From Oxalicibacterium flavum (GTDB lineage: Bacteria > Pseudomonadota > Gammaproteobacteria > Burkholderiales > Burkholderiaceae_D), in NCBI RefSeq assembly GCF_014635065.1, contig NZ_BMCG01000001.1, positions 248,001 to 312,000 of the forward strand: 64,000 nucleotides of DNA, in the 5' to 3' direction. Of the stretch, positions 57,116 to 64,000 are shown in pieces; the stretch's first letter is position 1, and each line of letters opens with the position of its first letter. Under the pieces are notes generated by a model. It searched no databases, was not told where the DNA came from, and saw nothing but the letters and a program-made list of their open reading frames with translations. The position numbers were made by a program, and so were the translations under genes.

Positions 57116-57458
57116 TCCTGCGCGACATCTTGCAATAACGCAAAACCCCCATAAATTAGGTAAGCGATAACACGTAAAATAGCGGGAGTAAAGTCAGTTG
57201 TTTATTTGCAACTTTTACATTGAAAAGTTTGCATCAAGGAACTTTGAAAGGTAAAAAGGGCTCAAAATAGTTACAAAAAAGCACATCGGCAGAATTGCTT
57301 TTCAGGAATGGGTTGCTATATTGGTTGCAGGGAGTTAATTTTTTGACCATGCTGAAAAAGTTTGCAACTTTACTATGTGACAAGACTCCAATTTCAGCTC
57401 ACGATGAATCAAAGCAAGATTGCTTTCCATCCTTCCTTGAATTTTTAACCGAAAAGAT
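57116..57458. other. 343-bp AT-rich leader with repeated TTTGCA elements
   Basis: No gene is seen. The DNA is markedly AT-rich for this genome. TTTGCAACTTT occurs at 57205-57215 and 57361-57371, and AAAAGTTTGCA at 57223-57233 and 57356-57366; the first TTTGCAACTTTT pairs imperfectly with the following AAAAGTTTGCA. A possible promoter is TTGCTT (57295-57300), a 16-base spacer and TATATT (57317-57322). Confidence 0.6.
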
Positions 57459-57815
57459 ATGACTACTATGGATACTCAGACCACAAGTAACCGATTAGCC
57501 GATCAAGTCAACTACGATCCGAACCATCTGCTTGATTCGCTGATTGAAAAACTGCACCTGAAAAACGATGCCGCACTGTCGCGCGCGCTGGAAGTCGCAC
57601 CGCCGGTCATCAGCAAGATTCGCCATCGCCGCCTGCCGGTCGGCGCTTCGCTGCTGATCCGCATGCACGAAGTCAGCGATCTCAGCATCCGCGACCTGCG
57701 TATCCTGATGGGCGATCGCCGCGACAAATTCCGCATCAGCGACAAGCAGTTTAAACCCAAGGAACCGATCGCCTCTGCGCAACCATCCCAGGAACAGCAG
57801 CCGCAAAACAGCTAA
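57459..57815 (+). CDS. Small probable helix-turn-helix protein
   Basis: A 118-residue protein. I do not recognise a named family. The middle (LLDSLIEKLHLKNDAALSRA, then LEVAPPVISKIRHRRLPVGA) looks like a Cro/XRE-type helix-turn-helix with ALSRALEV as the first helix pair and VISKIRHRR as the recognition helix. The tail is Gln/Pro-rich. ATG 57459 or 57468 may start it. It lies alone behind a long AT-rich leader with repeats, which would suit self-regulation. It converges on cysM with 15 bases between stops. Confidence 0.72.
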   Translation: MTTMDTQTTSNRLADQVNYDPNHLLDSLIEKLHLKNDAALSRALEVAPPVISKIRHRRLPVGASLLIRMHEVSDLSIRDLRILMGDRRDKFRISDKQFKPKEPIASAQPSQEQQPQNS

Positions 57816-57830
57816 GAGGCGCGCGCGGGC

Positions 57831-58733
57831 TTATGCCGGGAACACCCCGGTAGACAGATACCGATCGCCGCGATCGCAGACAATGAATGCGATCGTGGCG
57901 TTTTCCACTGTCTGCGAGATACGCATCGCCACTTCGCACGCACCAGCAGCGGAAATCCCGCAGAAAATCCCTTCCTCGATTGCCATCCGGCGCGCCATCT
58001 GCTCGGCTACGGCCTGGCTCACGTATTCCAGTTGATCGACGCGGTTCGCGTCATAGATTTTCGGCAGATAGGCTTCCGGCCACTTGCGAATGCCCGGGAT
58101 CTGCGAGCCTTCATCGGGCTGCACGCCGATGATCTTGATGTCCGGGTTCTTTTCCTTCAGATATTGCGACACGCCGATAATGGTGCCGGTCGTCCCCATC
58201 GCGCTGATGAAATGCGTGATGGTGCCGCCGGTATCGCGCCACAGTTCGGGACCCGTGGTCTCGTAATGCGCGCGCGGATTATCGGGGTTGGCGAACTGGT
58301 CGAGGATGATGCCCTCGCCGTTCTGCTCCATCTGCTGCGCCAAATCGCGCGCATATTCCATGCCGCCGGTCTTGGGCGTCAGCACGATGCGCGCACCGTA
58401 GGCGGCCATCGCCTGGCGCCGTTCTTCGCTCAGATTTTCCGGCATCAGCAGGATCATCTTGTAGCCGCGCATGGCGGCGGCCATTGCCAGCGCAATGCCG
58501 GTATTGCCGCTGGTCGCCTCGATCAGCGTATCCCCGGGCTTGATCTCACCCCGCGCCTCGGCATGCTTGATCATCGACAGCGCCGGCCTGTCCTTGACCG
58601 ACCCCGCAGGATTGTTGCCCTCGAGCTTGCCCAGGATGATGTTGTTGCGGCGCGCGTTCTCTTCGCCGTTGATGCGCTTGAGTTGCACCAGCGGCGTGTT
58701 GCCAATGGTGTCTTCGATCGTCAGATATTGCAT
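57831..58733 (-). CDS. cysM: Cysteine synthase B
   Basis: A 300-residue pyridoxal-phosphate enzyme of the O-acetylserine sulfhydrylase group. The PLP Lys is in NPAGSVKDRPA, the substrate loop is TSGNTG, and the phosphate cradle is GTTGTI. Length and MPENLSEERRQAM fit CysM. It makes cysteine from O-acetylserine and sulfide or thiosulfate. Confidence 0.92.
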   Translation of the reverse strand: MQYLTIEDTIGNTPLVQLKRINGEENARRNNIILGKLEGNNPAGSVKDRPALSMIKHAEARGEIKPGDTLIEATSGNTGIALAMAAAMRGYKMILLMPENLSEERRQAMAAYGARIVLTPKTGGMEYARDLAQQMEQNGEGIILDQFANPDNPRAHYETTGPELWRDTGGTITHFISAMGTTGTIIGVSQYLKEKNPDIKIIGVQPDEGSQIPGIRKWPEAYLPKIYDANRVDQLEYVSQAVAEQMARRMAIEEGIFCGISAAGACEVAMRISQTVENATIAFIVCDRGDRYLSTGVFPA

Positions 58734-58824
58734 GAGAGGACGTGATGTCTTGTTATACGTAAGACAGACATTTTAATCGACGTCGGCATTGTTCGTATCG
58801 TGCGTGTTTGCTCGCGCCGGACGC

Positions 58825-58851
58825 AAAAAAGGCCTCGACTGGCGAGGCCTT
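58825..58851 (-). terminator. Rho-independent terminator after the ComEA-like gene
   Basis: 9-base arms AAGGCCTCG and CGAGGCCTT around a 5-base loop; on the minus strand it ends in a T-run. It lies 40 bases after the stop of the leftward ComEA-like gene. Confidence 0.87.
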
Positions 58852-58891
58852 GTGCATCGGTCGCATGGCTGTCAGAAAGCCGATGGCGACA

Positions 58892-59236
58892 TCATTGTTT
58901 CGCGACATCCTTCCCGGCCTGCGGCGCGACGCCCGGCTTCTTCTGCGCCACAGGCTTGGCCGCTGCCGGCTTGGAAGCGCCGTTGACCGTCAAGCCGGCC
59001 TCGGAGAACTTGTCCGAACTCTTGTCGCCGATTCCCTTGACCCGCGTCTGCAGATCGTTCCAGTCCTTGAACTGGCCTTTCTTGCGCTCTTCCAGAATCG
59101 CGCGCGACATGGTCGGGCCGATACCCTTGATACTATCCAGCGCCGCCTGATCGGCCTTGTTGACATCGACACTGGCAAATGCCAGATTCATGGCCGCCAG
59201 GGTACCCACTACCGCAAACAGAATTTTCTTGAACAT
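58892..59236 (-). CDS. ComEA-like helix-hairpin-helix protein
   Basis: A 114-residue exported protein with a signal peptide ending LAFA. It carries a ComEA-type double helix-hairpin-helix (VNKADQAALDSIKGIGPTMS, then AILEERKKGQFKDWNDLQTR and VKGIGDKSSDK), followed by an Ala/Lys/Pro-rich tail. In competent bacteria ComEA binds incoming DNA in the periplasm. It is a lone gene here, and many betaproteobacteria carry such proteins without proven competence. Confidence 0.87.
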   Translation of the reverse strand: MFKKILFAVVGTLAAMNLAFASVDVNKADQAALDSIKGIGPTMSRAILEERKKGQFKDWNDLQTRVKGIGDKSSDKFSEAGLTVNGASKPAAAKPVAQKKPGVAPQAGKDVAKQ

Positions 59237-59377
59237 GCTGACTCCCTTGGTTTGGTTGAAAACAGAAAGCTAGGCAACGGATCATGCCGGATAGGTGGGA
59301 TCCGTGGTGCACTATAACCAAGGGATTGTCGGCCTTGCACTCCCTCATTCTTGGTATTTTGGGGAGGTGCGCATGTC

Positions 59378-60553
59378 TCAGTTCATGACGTTCAACTCTT
59401 CGGTACGCCGCGGCGGGTAAGTTTCCCACTTGCTGCAGCCCGGGCATTGCCAGTAGTACTGGCGCGCCTTGAAGCCGCAATGGCCGCACTGATAGCGCGC
59501 CAGCTTCTGCGTGTAGCCGTGCACGAGATTCTTGACCATCGAGAGTTCGGAACGCGTTTCGGGTGGCGCATCCATCAGGCGCGCCTCCAGCAGCTTGTCC
59601 AGTCCGAGCAAGGTCGGCGTGCGGCGCAGCTCGTCGCTGACCATCTGATTGGCGGCATCGACACCTTCCAGTTCGAGCACGGCCTTGAACACGACTTCCA
59701 GCAGATCGATCGAGGATGCCTCAGACAGATAAAACTTGAGAAGCTTGACGCCTTCCTGCGGACGACCGACGGCGCGATAGCCGTCCATCAGACGCTGCGC
59801 CACCAGCGCCACGTGCGGTACGCTCTGCTGCTCGACACGACGCCAGCTCAGCAAGGCCGCTTCGACATCGCCCTTGGCCAACAGCGCGTCGCCCATCATG
59901 ATGGTGGCGCGCACATTGGTGCGGTCGGTCGCCAGCGCCTTGTCGAGCAGCGCAATCGCCGCATCGTTGTCGCTGCGTACCAGTTCATCCTGCGCCAGTT
60001 CGCAATAGAACTGCGCGATCTCGGTCTGGCGGCCGCCGGCACCCGATTCCTGCAGCGCCAATGCCGCCGTGATGGCGCGGTTCCATTCCTTTTCACGCTG
60101 GTAGATTTCGAGCAGCGCGCGGCGCGCCTGGGCGCCGTAGGAACTGTCGGCCAACTGATGAAAGGTTTCCTCGGCGCGGTCCAGCAGGCCGGCATTCAGG
60201 TAATCCTGGCCGAGTTCGTACTGCGCATGCACTTTCTGCTCGGGCGGCAAGTCGGGACGCGCCAGCAGATTGCTGTGGACCCGGATCGCTCGTTCTGTCT
60301 CGCCGCGGCGGCGGAACAGGTTGCCGAGCGCGAAATGCAGTTCGACGGTTTCCGGATCGAGCTTGACGATCTCGATGAAGGCGTCGATCGCCTTGTCAGG
60401 CTGTTCGTTGAGGAGAAAATTGAGGCCCTTGAAATAGCCGCGCGGCAGCGTGCGCGATTCGGACACCAGTTGCTTGATATCGACGCGCGCGGCAATCCAG
60501 CCCAGCGTGAAGAAGGCGGGAATGGCGAGCAGCCACCAGGTTTCAAATTCCAT
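59378..60553 (-). CDS. lapB: LapB (YciM) tetratricopeptide protein
   Basis: A 391-residue protein with one N-terminal membrane helix (WWLLAIPAFFTLGWIAARVD), a run of TPR repeats, and a C-terminal rubredoxin-like zinc knuckle (CGHC and CPGC). Layout and length match LapB, which controls LpxC turnover and lipopolysaccharide assembly. It starts 46 bases after lapA in one operon. Confidence 0.93.
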   Translation of the reverse strand: MEFETWWLLAIPAFFTLGWIAARVDIKQLVSESRTLPRGYFKGLNFLLNEQPDKAIDAFIEIVKLDPETVELHFALGNLFRRRGETERAIRVHSNLLARPDLPPEQKVHAQYELGQDYLNAGLLDRAEETFHQLADSSYGAQARRALLEIYQREKEWNRAITAALALQESGAGGRQTEIAQFYCELAQDELVRSDNDAAIALLDKALATDRTNVRATIMMGDALLAKGDVEAALLSWRRVEQQSVPHVALVAQRLMDGYRAVGRPQEGVKLLKFYLSEASSIDLLEVVFKAVLELEGVDAANQMVSDELRRTPTLLGLDKLLEARLMDAPPETRSELSMVKNLVHGYTQKLARYQCGHCGFKARQYYWQCPGCSKWETYPPRRTEELNVMN

Positions 60554-60599
60554 GCAATGTCATTCAGAGAAATAATCAGGAAAGCCGTGCGCATTCGCA

Positions 60600-60914
60600 T
60601 CAGTAGCGCACGATGCCGTCGGGTTGCGGCGGCTGCGAACGCGCCAGCGCGTCGTTCTGTGCGGCCTCCTCCATCGTCACGATGGTCTTGCGATGGCGTG
60701 CCGCCTCATTGCGATAGCGGAACACGGTCGGGACCATGGCCAGCACGCCCAGCGCGGCACCACCTGCAAAAAACCCGAGCAGGAGCAGCACCAGCGGACC
60801 GCGCAGTTCATACCCCATGAAGAACTGCAGTGCGACCTCCTGCGTGTTCTTCAATGCAAAACCGAAAAACACCAGGAAAAGAATGGCAGCGAGAATACGG
60901 AAGACGATTTTCAT
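60600..60914 (-). CDS. lapA: LapA-family membrane protein
   Basis: A 104-residue membrane protein with two hydrophobic segments (IVFRILAAILFLVFFGFALK and LVLLLLGFFAGGAALGVLAM) and a charged tail, as in LapA (DUF1049). ATG 60914 begins the first helix. It forms an operon with lapB, and the two act together in lipopolysaccharide assembly. Confidence 0.9.
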   Translation of the reverse strand: MKIVFRILAAILFLVFFGFALKNTQEVALQFFMGYELRGPLVLLLLGFFAGGAALGVLAMVPTVFRYRNEAARHRKTIVTMEEAAQNDALARSQPPQPDGIVRY

Positions 60915-60987
60915 GAGCGGCTTTCTTTCAGGGCGAAGACAAACGGCGTGCAATCGGCAGGCGGCGATAATGCCGAAATTGTACGTG

Positions 60988-61015
60988 AAAAAAAACGGCA
61001 TCCGAAGATGCCGTT
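60988..61015 (-). terminator. Rho-independent terminator after ihfB
   Basis: 9-base arms AACGGCATC and GATGCCGTT closed on the minus strand by a TTCG tetraloop, followed by a long T-run. It lies 22 bases after the ihfB stop. Confidence 0.92.
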
Positions 61016-61036
61016 CATTATTTCATTGCAAACAAC

Positions 61037-61342
61037 TCAGTCTTCGATGATCGGCTGCCCGACCATCGCGTCCACCCGCTCGCGCAACTGCTTGCCGGGC
61101 TTGAAGTGCGGCACCCGCTTTTCCGGGACCATCACCTTGTCGCCCGACTTCGGGTTGCGACCTATGCGCGGCGGACGGCTGTTCAGCGCAAAACTGCCGA
61201 ACCCGCGGATCTCGATGCGCTGCCCGCTCGCCAGGGCGTCGGACATCGCGTCGAGGATCGTTTTGACCGCGTAATCCGCATCCTTGGCTACCAGTTGCGG
61301 ATAACGCTCGGCCAGACGGGCAATCAGCTCCGACTTGGTCAT
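61037..61342 (-). CDS. ihfB: Integration host factor beta subunit
   Basis: A 101-residue IHF-beta, beginning [17 protein letters not shown], with the DNA-binding arm [20 protein letters not shown] and GFGSF. It bends DNA together with IHF-alpha. It follows rpsA by 11 bases, the standard proteobacterial order. Confidence 0.95.
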   Translation of the reverse strand: MTKSELIARLAERYPQLVAKDADYAVKTILDAMSDALASGQRIEIRGFGSFALNSRPPRIGRNPKSGDKVMVPEKRVPHFKPGKQLRERVDAMVGQPIIED

Positions 61343-61353
61343 TGACGATGAGC

Positions 61354-63069
61354 TTAGTTCTTGTTGTCGAGCTTGGCCTTGAGCAGTGCGCCGAGGCTGG
61401 TCGTGCCGGAAGCCGCATTGGCGTCAGCCGACATCTTCTGCATGGCTTCCTGCGTTTCGACATTGTCCTTGGCCTTGATCGACAACTGGATGCCGCGTGC
61501 CTTGCGATCGACGTTGATGACCATCGCTTCGACGGTATCGCCGACCTTCAGGTGCGTACCGGCATCTTCGACGCGATCGCGCGAGATTTCGGAAGCACGC
61601 AGATAGCCTTCGACTTCATCCGACAGTTGAATCACGGCGCCCTTCGGCTCGACCGACTTGACCGTGCCGGTAACCAGCGCGCCCTTGTCGTTCATTGCAG
61701 CGTAGTTGTTGAACGGATCGCCTTCGAGCTGCTTGACGCCCAGCGAAACGCGCTCGCGTTCGACGTCGATCGCCAGCACGATGGCTTCCAGTTCGTCGCC
61801 CTTCTTGAACTTGCGCACGGCTTCTTCGCCGGCTTCGGTCCACGACAGGTCGGACAGGTGAACCAGGCCGTCGATGTTGCCGGCCAGGCCGATGAACACG
61901 CCGAAGTCGGTGATCGACTTGATCGCGCCACGCACCTTGTCGCCCTTCTTGTGGTTGACCGCGAAGTCGTCCCAAGGGTTGGCCTTGCACTGCTTCATGC
62001 CGAGGCTGATGCGACGACGCTCTTCGTCGATTTCCAGAACCATGACTTCGACTTCGTCGCCCAGCTGGACAACCTTGTTCGGTGCCACGTTCTTGTTGGT
62101 CCAGTCCATTTCGGAGACGTGCACCAGACCTTCGATGCCTTGCTCGACTTCCACGAATGCACCGTAGTCGGTCAGGTTGGTGACCTTGCCGAACAGGCGG
62201 GTGCCTTGCGGGTAGCGACGCGACAGACCGGTCCACGGATCGTCGCCCAGTTGCTTGACGCCCAGCGAAACGCGGTTCTTCTCTTGATCGTACTTGAGGA
62301 CCTTGGCGGTGATTTCCTGGCCGACCGACAGCACTTCCGAAGGATGACGCACACGACGCCATGCGAGGTCGGTGATGTGCAGCAGACCGTCGATGCCGCC
62401 CAGATCCACGAATGCACCGTAGTCGGTGATGTTCTTGACGACGCCGTTGACGATGGTGCCTTCCTTCAGCGTTTCCATCAGCTTGGCGCGTTCCTCGCCC
62501 ATCGAAGCCTCGATGACGGCGCGGCGCGACAGCACGACGTTGTTGCGCTTGCGATCGAGCTTGATGACCTTGAATTCGAGCGTCTTGCCTTCGAACGGGG
62601 TGGTGTCCTTGACCGGACGAGTGTCAACCAGCGAACCCGGCAGGAAGGCACGGATGCCGTTGGTCAGAACGGTCAGGCCGCCCTTGACCTTGCCGTTGAC
62701 GGTGCCAGTGACGATCTCGCCGGACTCCATCGCTTTTTCGAGCGAGAGCCACGATGCGAGGCGCTTGGCCTTGTCGCGCGACAGGATGGTGTCGCCAAAA
62801 CCGTTTTCGAGCGATTCGATGGCGACCGAGACGTAGTCGCCGATGTTGACTTCGAGTTCGCCATTGTCGTTCTTGAATTCATCGATAGGGATGAAGGCTT
62901 CGGATTTCAGGCCGGCGTTCACGATCACGAAGTTGTGGTCGATGCGGACGACTTCGGCGGAAATCACTTCGCCCGAACGCATGTCCTGACGCGACAGCGA
63001 TTCTTCGAACAGGGCGGCAAAACTTTCCATGCCAACAGGATTTTCTTGGGAGCTAACAGCAGTAGACAT
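61354..63069 (-). CDS. rpsA: 30S ribosomal protein S1
   Basis: A 571-residue S1 with six S1 repeats (for example [20 protein letters not shown]). It binds mRNA leaders for translation initiation. ATG 63069 gives the [10 protein letters not shown] head before [12 protein letters not shown], usual in betaproteobacteria. It lies between cmk and ihfB, the expected order. Confidence 0.97.
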   Translation of the reverse strand: MSTAVSSQENPVGMESFAALFEESLSRQDMRSGEVISAEVVRIDHNFVIVNAGLKSEAFIPIDEFKNDNGELEVNIGDYVSVAIESLENGFGDTILSRDKAKRLASWLSLEKAMESGEIVTGTVNGKVKGGLTVLTNGIRAFLPGSLVDTRPVKDTTPFEGKTLEFKVIKLDRKRNNVVLSRRAVIEASMGEERAKLMETLKEGTIVNGVVKNITDYGAFVDLGGIDGLLHITDLAWRRVRHPSEVLSVGQEITAKVLKYDQEKNRVSLGVKQLGDDPWTGLSRRYPQGTRLFGKVTNLTDYGAFVEVEQGIEGLVHVSEMDWTNKNVAPNKVVQLGDEVEVMVLEIDEERRRISLGMKQCKANPWDDFAVNHKKGDKVRGAIKSITDFGVFIGLAGNIDGLVHLSDLSWTEAGEEAVRKFKKGDELEAIVLAIDVERERVSLGVKQLEGDPFNNYAAMNDKGALVTGTVKSVEPKGAVIQLSDEVEGYLRASEISRDRVEDAGTHLKVGDTVEAMVINVDRKARGIQLSIKAKDNVETQEAMQKMSADANAASGTTSLGALLKAKLDNKN

Positions 63070-63204
63070 AAATGTGAAGAGATTGACCTGGACTCGCGTT
63101 TTTCGATCGACTCAAGCCACAAGTGCGATCGGTCGAATCTAGGGTTAGGTTTTTCAACATCCGCGAAGCTTTGCGCTTTCACGGACACCGGATACTTCAA
63201 TAGA

Positions 63205-63882
63205 TCAAGCGGACTTCCTTACAGCGGCATACCAGCCAAGCACCTGTTCCACCGCCTGATTCACGGTCAGATTGGAGGTATCCAGCAAATACGCGCCTTC
63301 GGCCGGCCTCAACGGGGCGACTGCCCGATTCGCATCGCGCGCGTCACGTTCGTTCAAATCCTTGAGAAGGTCGTTGATATTAGCAGAAAATCCCTTGTCT
63401 ATCAATTGCTTATAGCGTCTTTCCGCCCTCGCCTCGGCACTTGCCGTCAAAAACACCTTGAGACAGGCGTCGGGGAAGATCACGGTGCCCATGTCGCGGC
63501 CGTCGGCGATCAGGCCCGGTGCCTGGCGGAAACGCAACTGCAGGTCAACCAGCGCGCGCCGCACGGCCGGCAAGGCGGCGATTTTCGATGCCGCATTGCC
63601 AACTTCCTCGGCGCGGATATCCGTCGATACGTCGACATCATCCAGCAGGACGTTGCCATCACGGAAACTCGGGCGCATGCCGGCCGCGGTCTGCGCCAGC
63701 GCCGGCTCGTCATCCAGCGCTACCCTGGCGCGCAGCGCGGACAGCGCCGTCAGACGGTACAGCGCGCCCGAATCCAGGTAATGGAAATGCAGGGCCTCGG
63801 CCACGCGTTGCGCGACCGTGCCCTTGCCGGAAGCGGTAGGCCCGTCGATCGTGATGACCGGAATCGAATCTGCAGAAGTCAT
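63205..63882 (-). CDS. cmk: Cytidylate kinase
   Basis: A 225-residue nucleoside monophosphate kinase with P-loop [20 protein letters not shown] and the [11 protein letters not shown] segment, all CMP kinase hallmarks. It phosphorylates CMP and dCMP. It precedes rpsA in the usual aroA-cmk-rpsA order. Confidence 0.95.
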   Translation of the reverse strand: MTSADSIPVITIDGPTASGKGTVAQRVAEALHFHYLDSGALYRLTALSALRARVALDDEPALAQTAAGMRPSFRDGNVLLDDVDVSTDIRAEEVGNAASKIAALPAVRRALVDLQLRFRQAPGLIADGRDMGTVIFPDACLKVFLTASAEARAERRYKQLIDKGFSANINDLLKDLNERDARDANRAVAPLRPAEGAYLLDTSNLTVNQAVEQVLGWYAAVRKSA

Positions 63883-63958
63883 GGCGAAGCAATCAGGAAA
63901 ACGATGAAGTAAAGCGATGAATATACGCGTGCCGGCCGTCTTGCCGCCGGCACTGCGT

Positions 63959-64000
63959 TCAGAACAGGCTGTCTTCGGTCACCTTGGCGAAGGCGTCGAA
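63959..64000 (-). CDS. aroA: C-terminal end of 3-phosphoshikimate 1-carboxyvinyltransferase (partial)
   Basis: The minus strand reads [13 protein letters not shown] and a TGA at 63961-63959. Only 13 residues are visible, so the family is inferred from these and from the standard gene order aroA-cmk-rpsA-ihfB. Confidence 0.6.
   Translation of the reverse strand, partial: FDAFAKVTEDSLF

Noticed and set aside
61342-63912. 856-residue open frame antisense to rpsA and cmk
   Set aside because: It spans two well-known genes on the other strand and shows no family features.

Overview
The window reads as chromosome of a high-GC betaproteobacterium, order Burkholderiales, most likely Oxalobacteraceae (Herbaspirillum-like). 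This is inferred from gene content: the right end has the order aroA-cmk-rpsA-ihfB-lapA-lapB, there is a cyoABCD quinol oxidase with a RegB/RegA pair, and several Burkholderiales-type porins are present. No rRNA, tRNA, IS element, prophage or CRISPR array was seen.

Layout. 0-4.1 kb: an aliphatic-sulfonate-type ABC transporter (ssuC, ssuB, ssuA) with an SfnB-like flavoprotein. 4.1-8.4 kb: opgC, then two MFS exporter genes, one carrying a frameshift, divergent from a MarR gene with two operators between them. 8.4-11.6 kb: a YbhN-type membrane protein coupled to clsB, and an unknown 206-residue protein. 11.6-20 kb: the cyoABCD-SURF1-regB-regA operon with a divergent MFS gene. 20-23 kb: a PfpI-like protein, a DUF481 protein and a LysR regulator.

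23-43.3 kb is the most interesting part. A leftward run of ten genes encodes a molybdenum hydroxylase (large, FAD and 2Fe-2S subunits), a CoxG-like protein, a Liv-type ABC transporter and an XdhC maturation factor. Next come a MarR regulator and a rightward, overlapping four-gene operon (metal-dependent amidohydrolase, HpxZ/AtzH-like protein, AtzE-type amidase, diverged DUF1116/AllG-like protein). These are followed by a MocA-like nucleotidyltransferase, a porin and a second ABC transporter of the NMT1/THI5 type. Six copies of a palindrome of the form ATGTGGT..ACCACAT lie only in the three control regions of this block, two per region, so it looks like one MarR-controlled regulon. The gene set suggests uptake, hydroxylation, ring opening and stepwise deamidation of an N-heterocycle or cyclic amide. 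The substrate cannot be read from sequence.

43.3-64 kb is largely core genome: groES-groEL with a sigma70-type promoter and a CIRCE element, a porin, an MFS gene, a YlqF GTPase, a ZntB-like transporter, a MoxR-DUF58-transglutaminase-mltB operon, yaeQ, a DUF1415 gene, a small probable DNA-binding protein behind an AT-rich repeat-bearing leader, cysM, a ComEA-like protein, lapB, lapA, ihfB, rpsA, cmk and the end of aroA.
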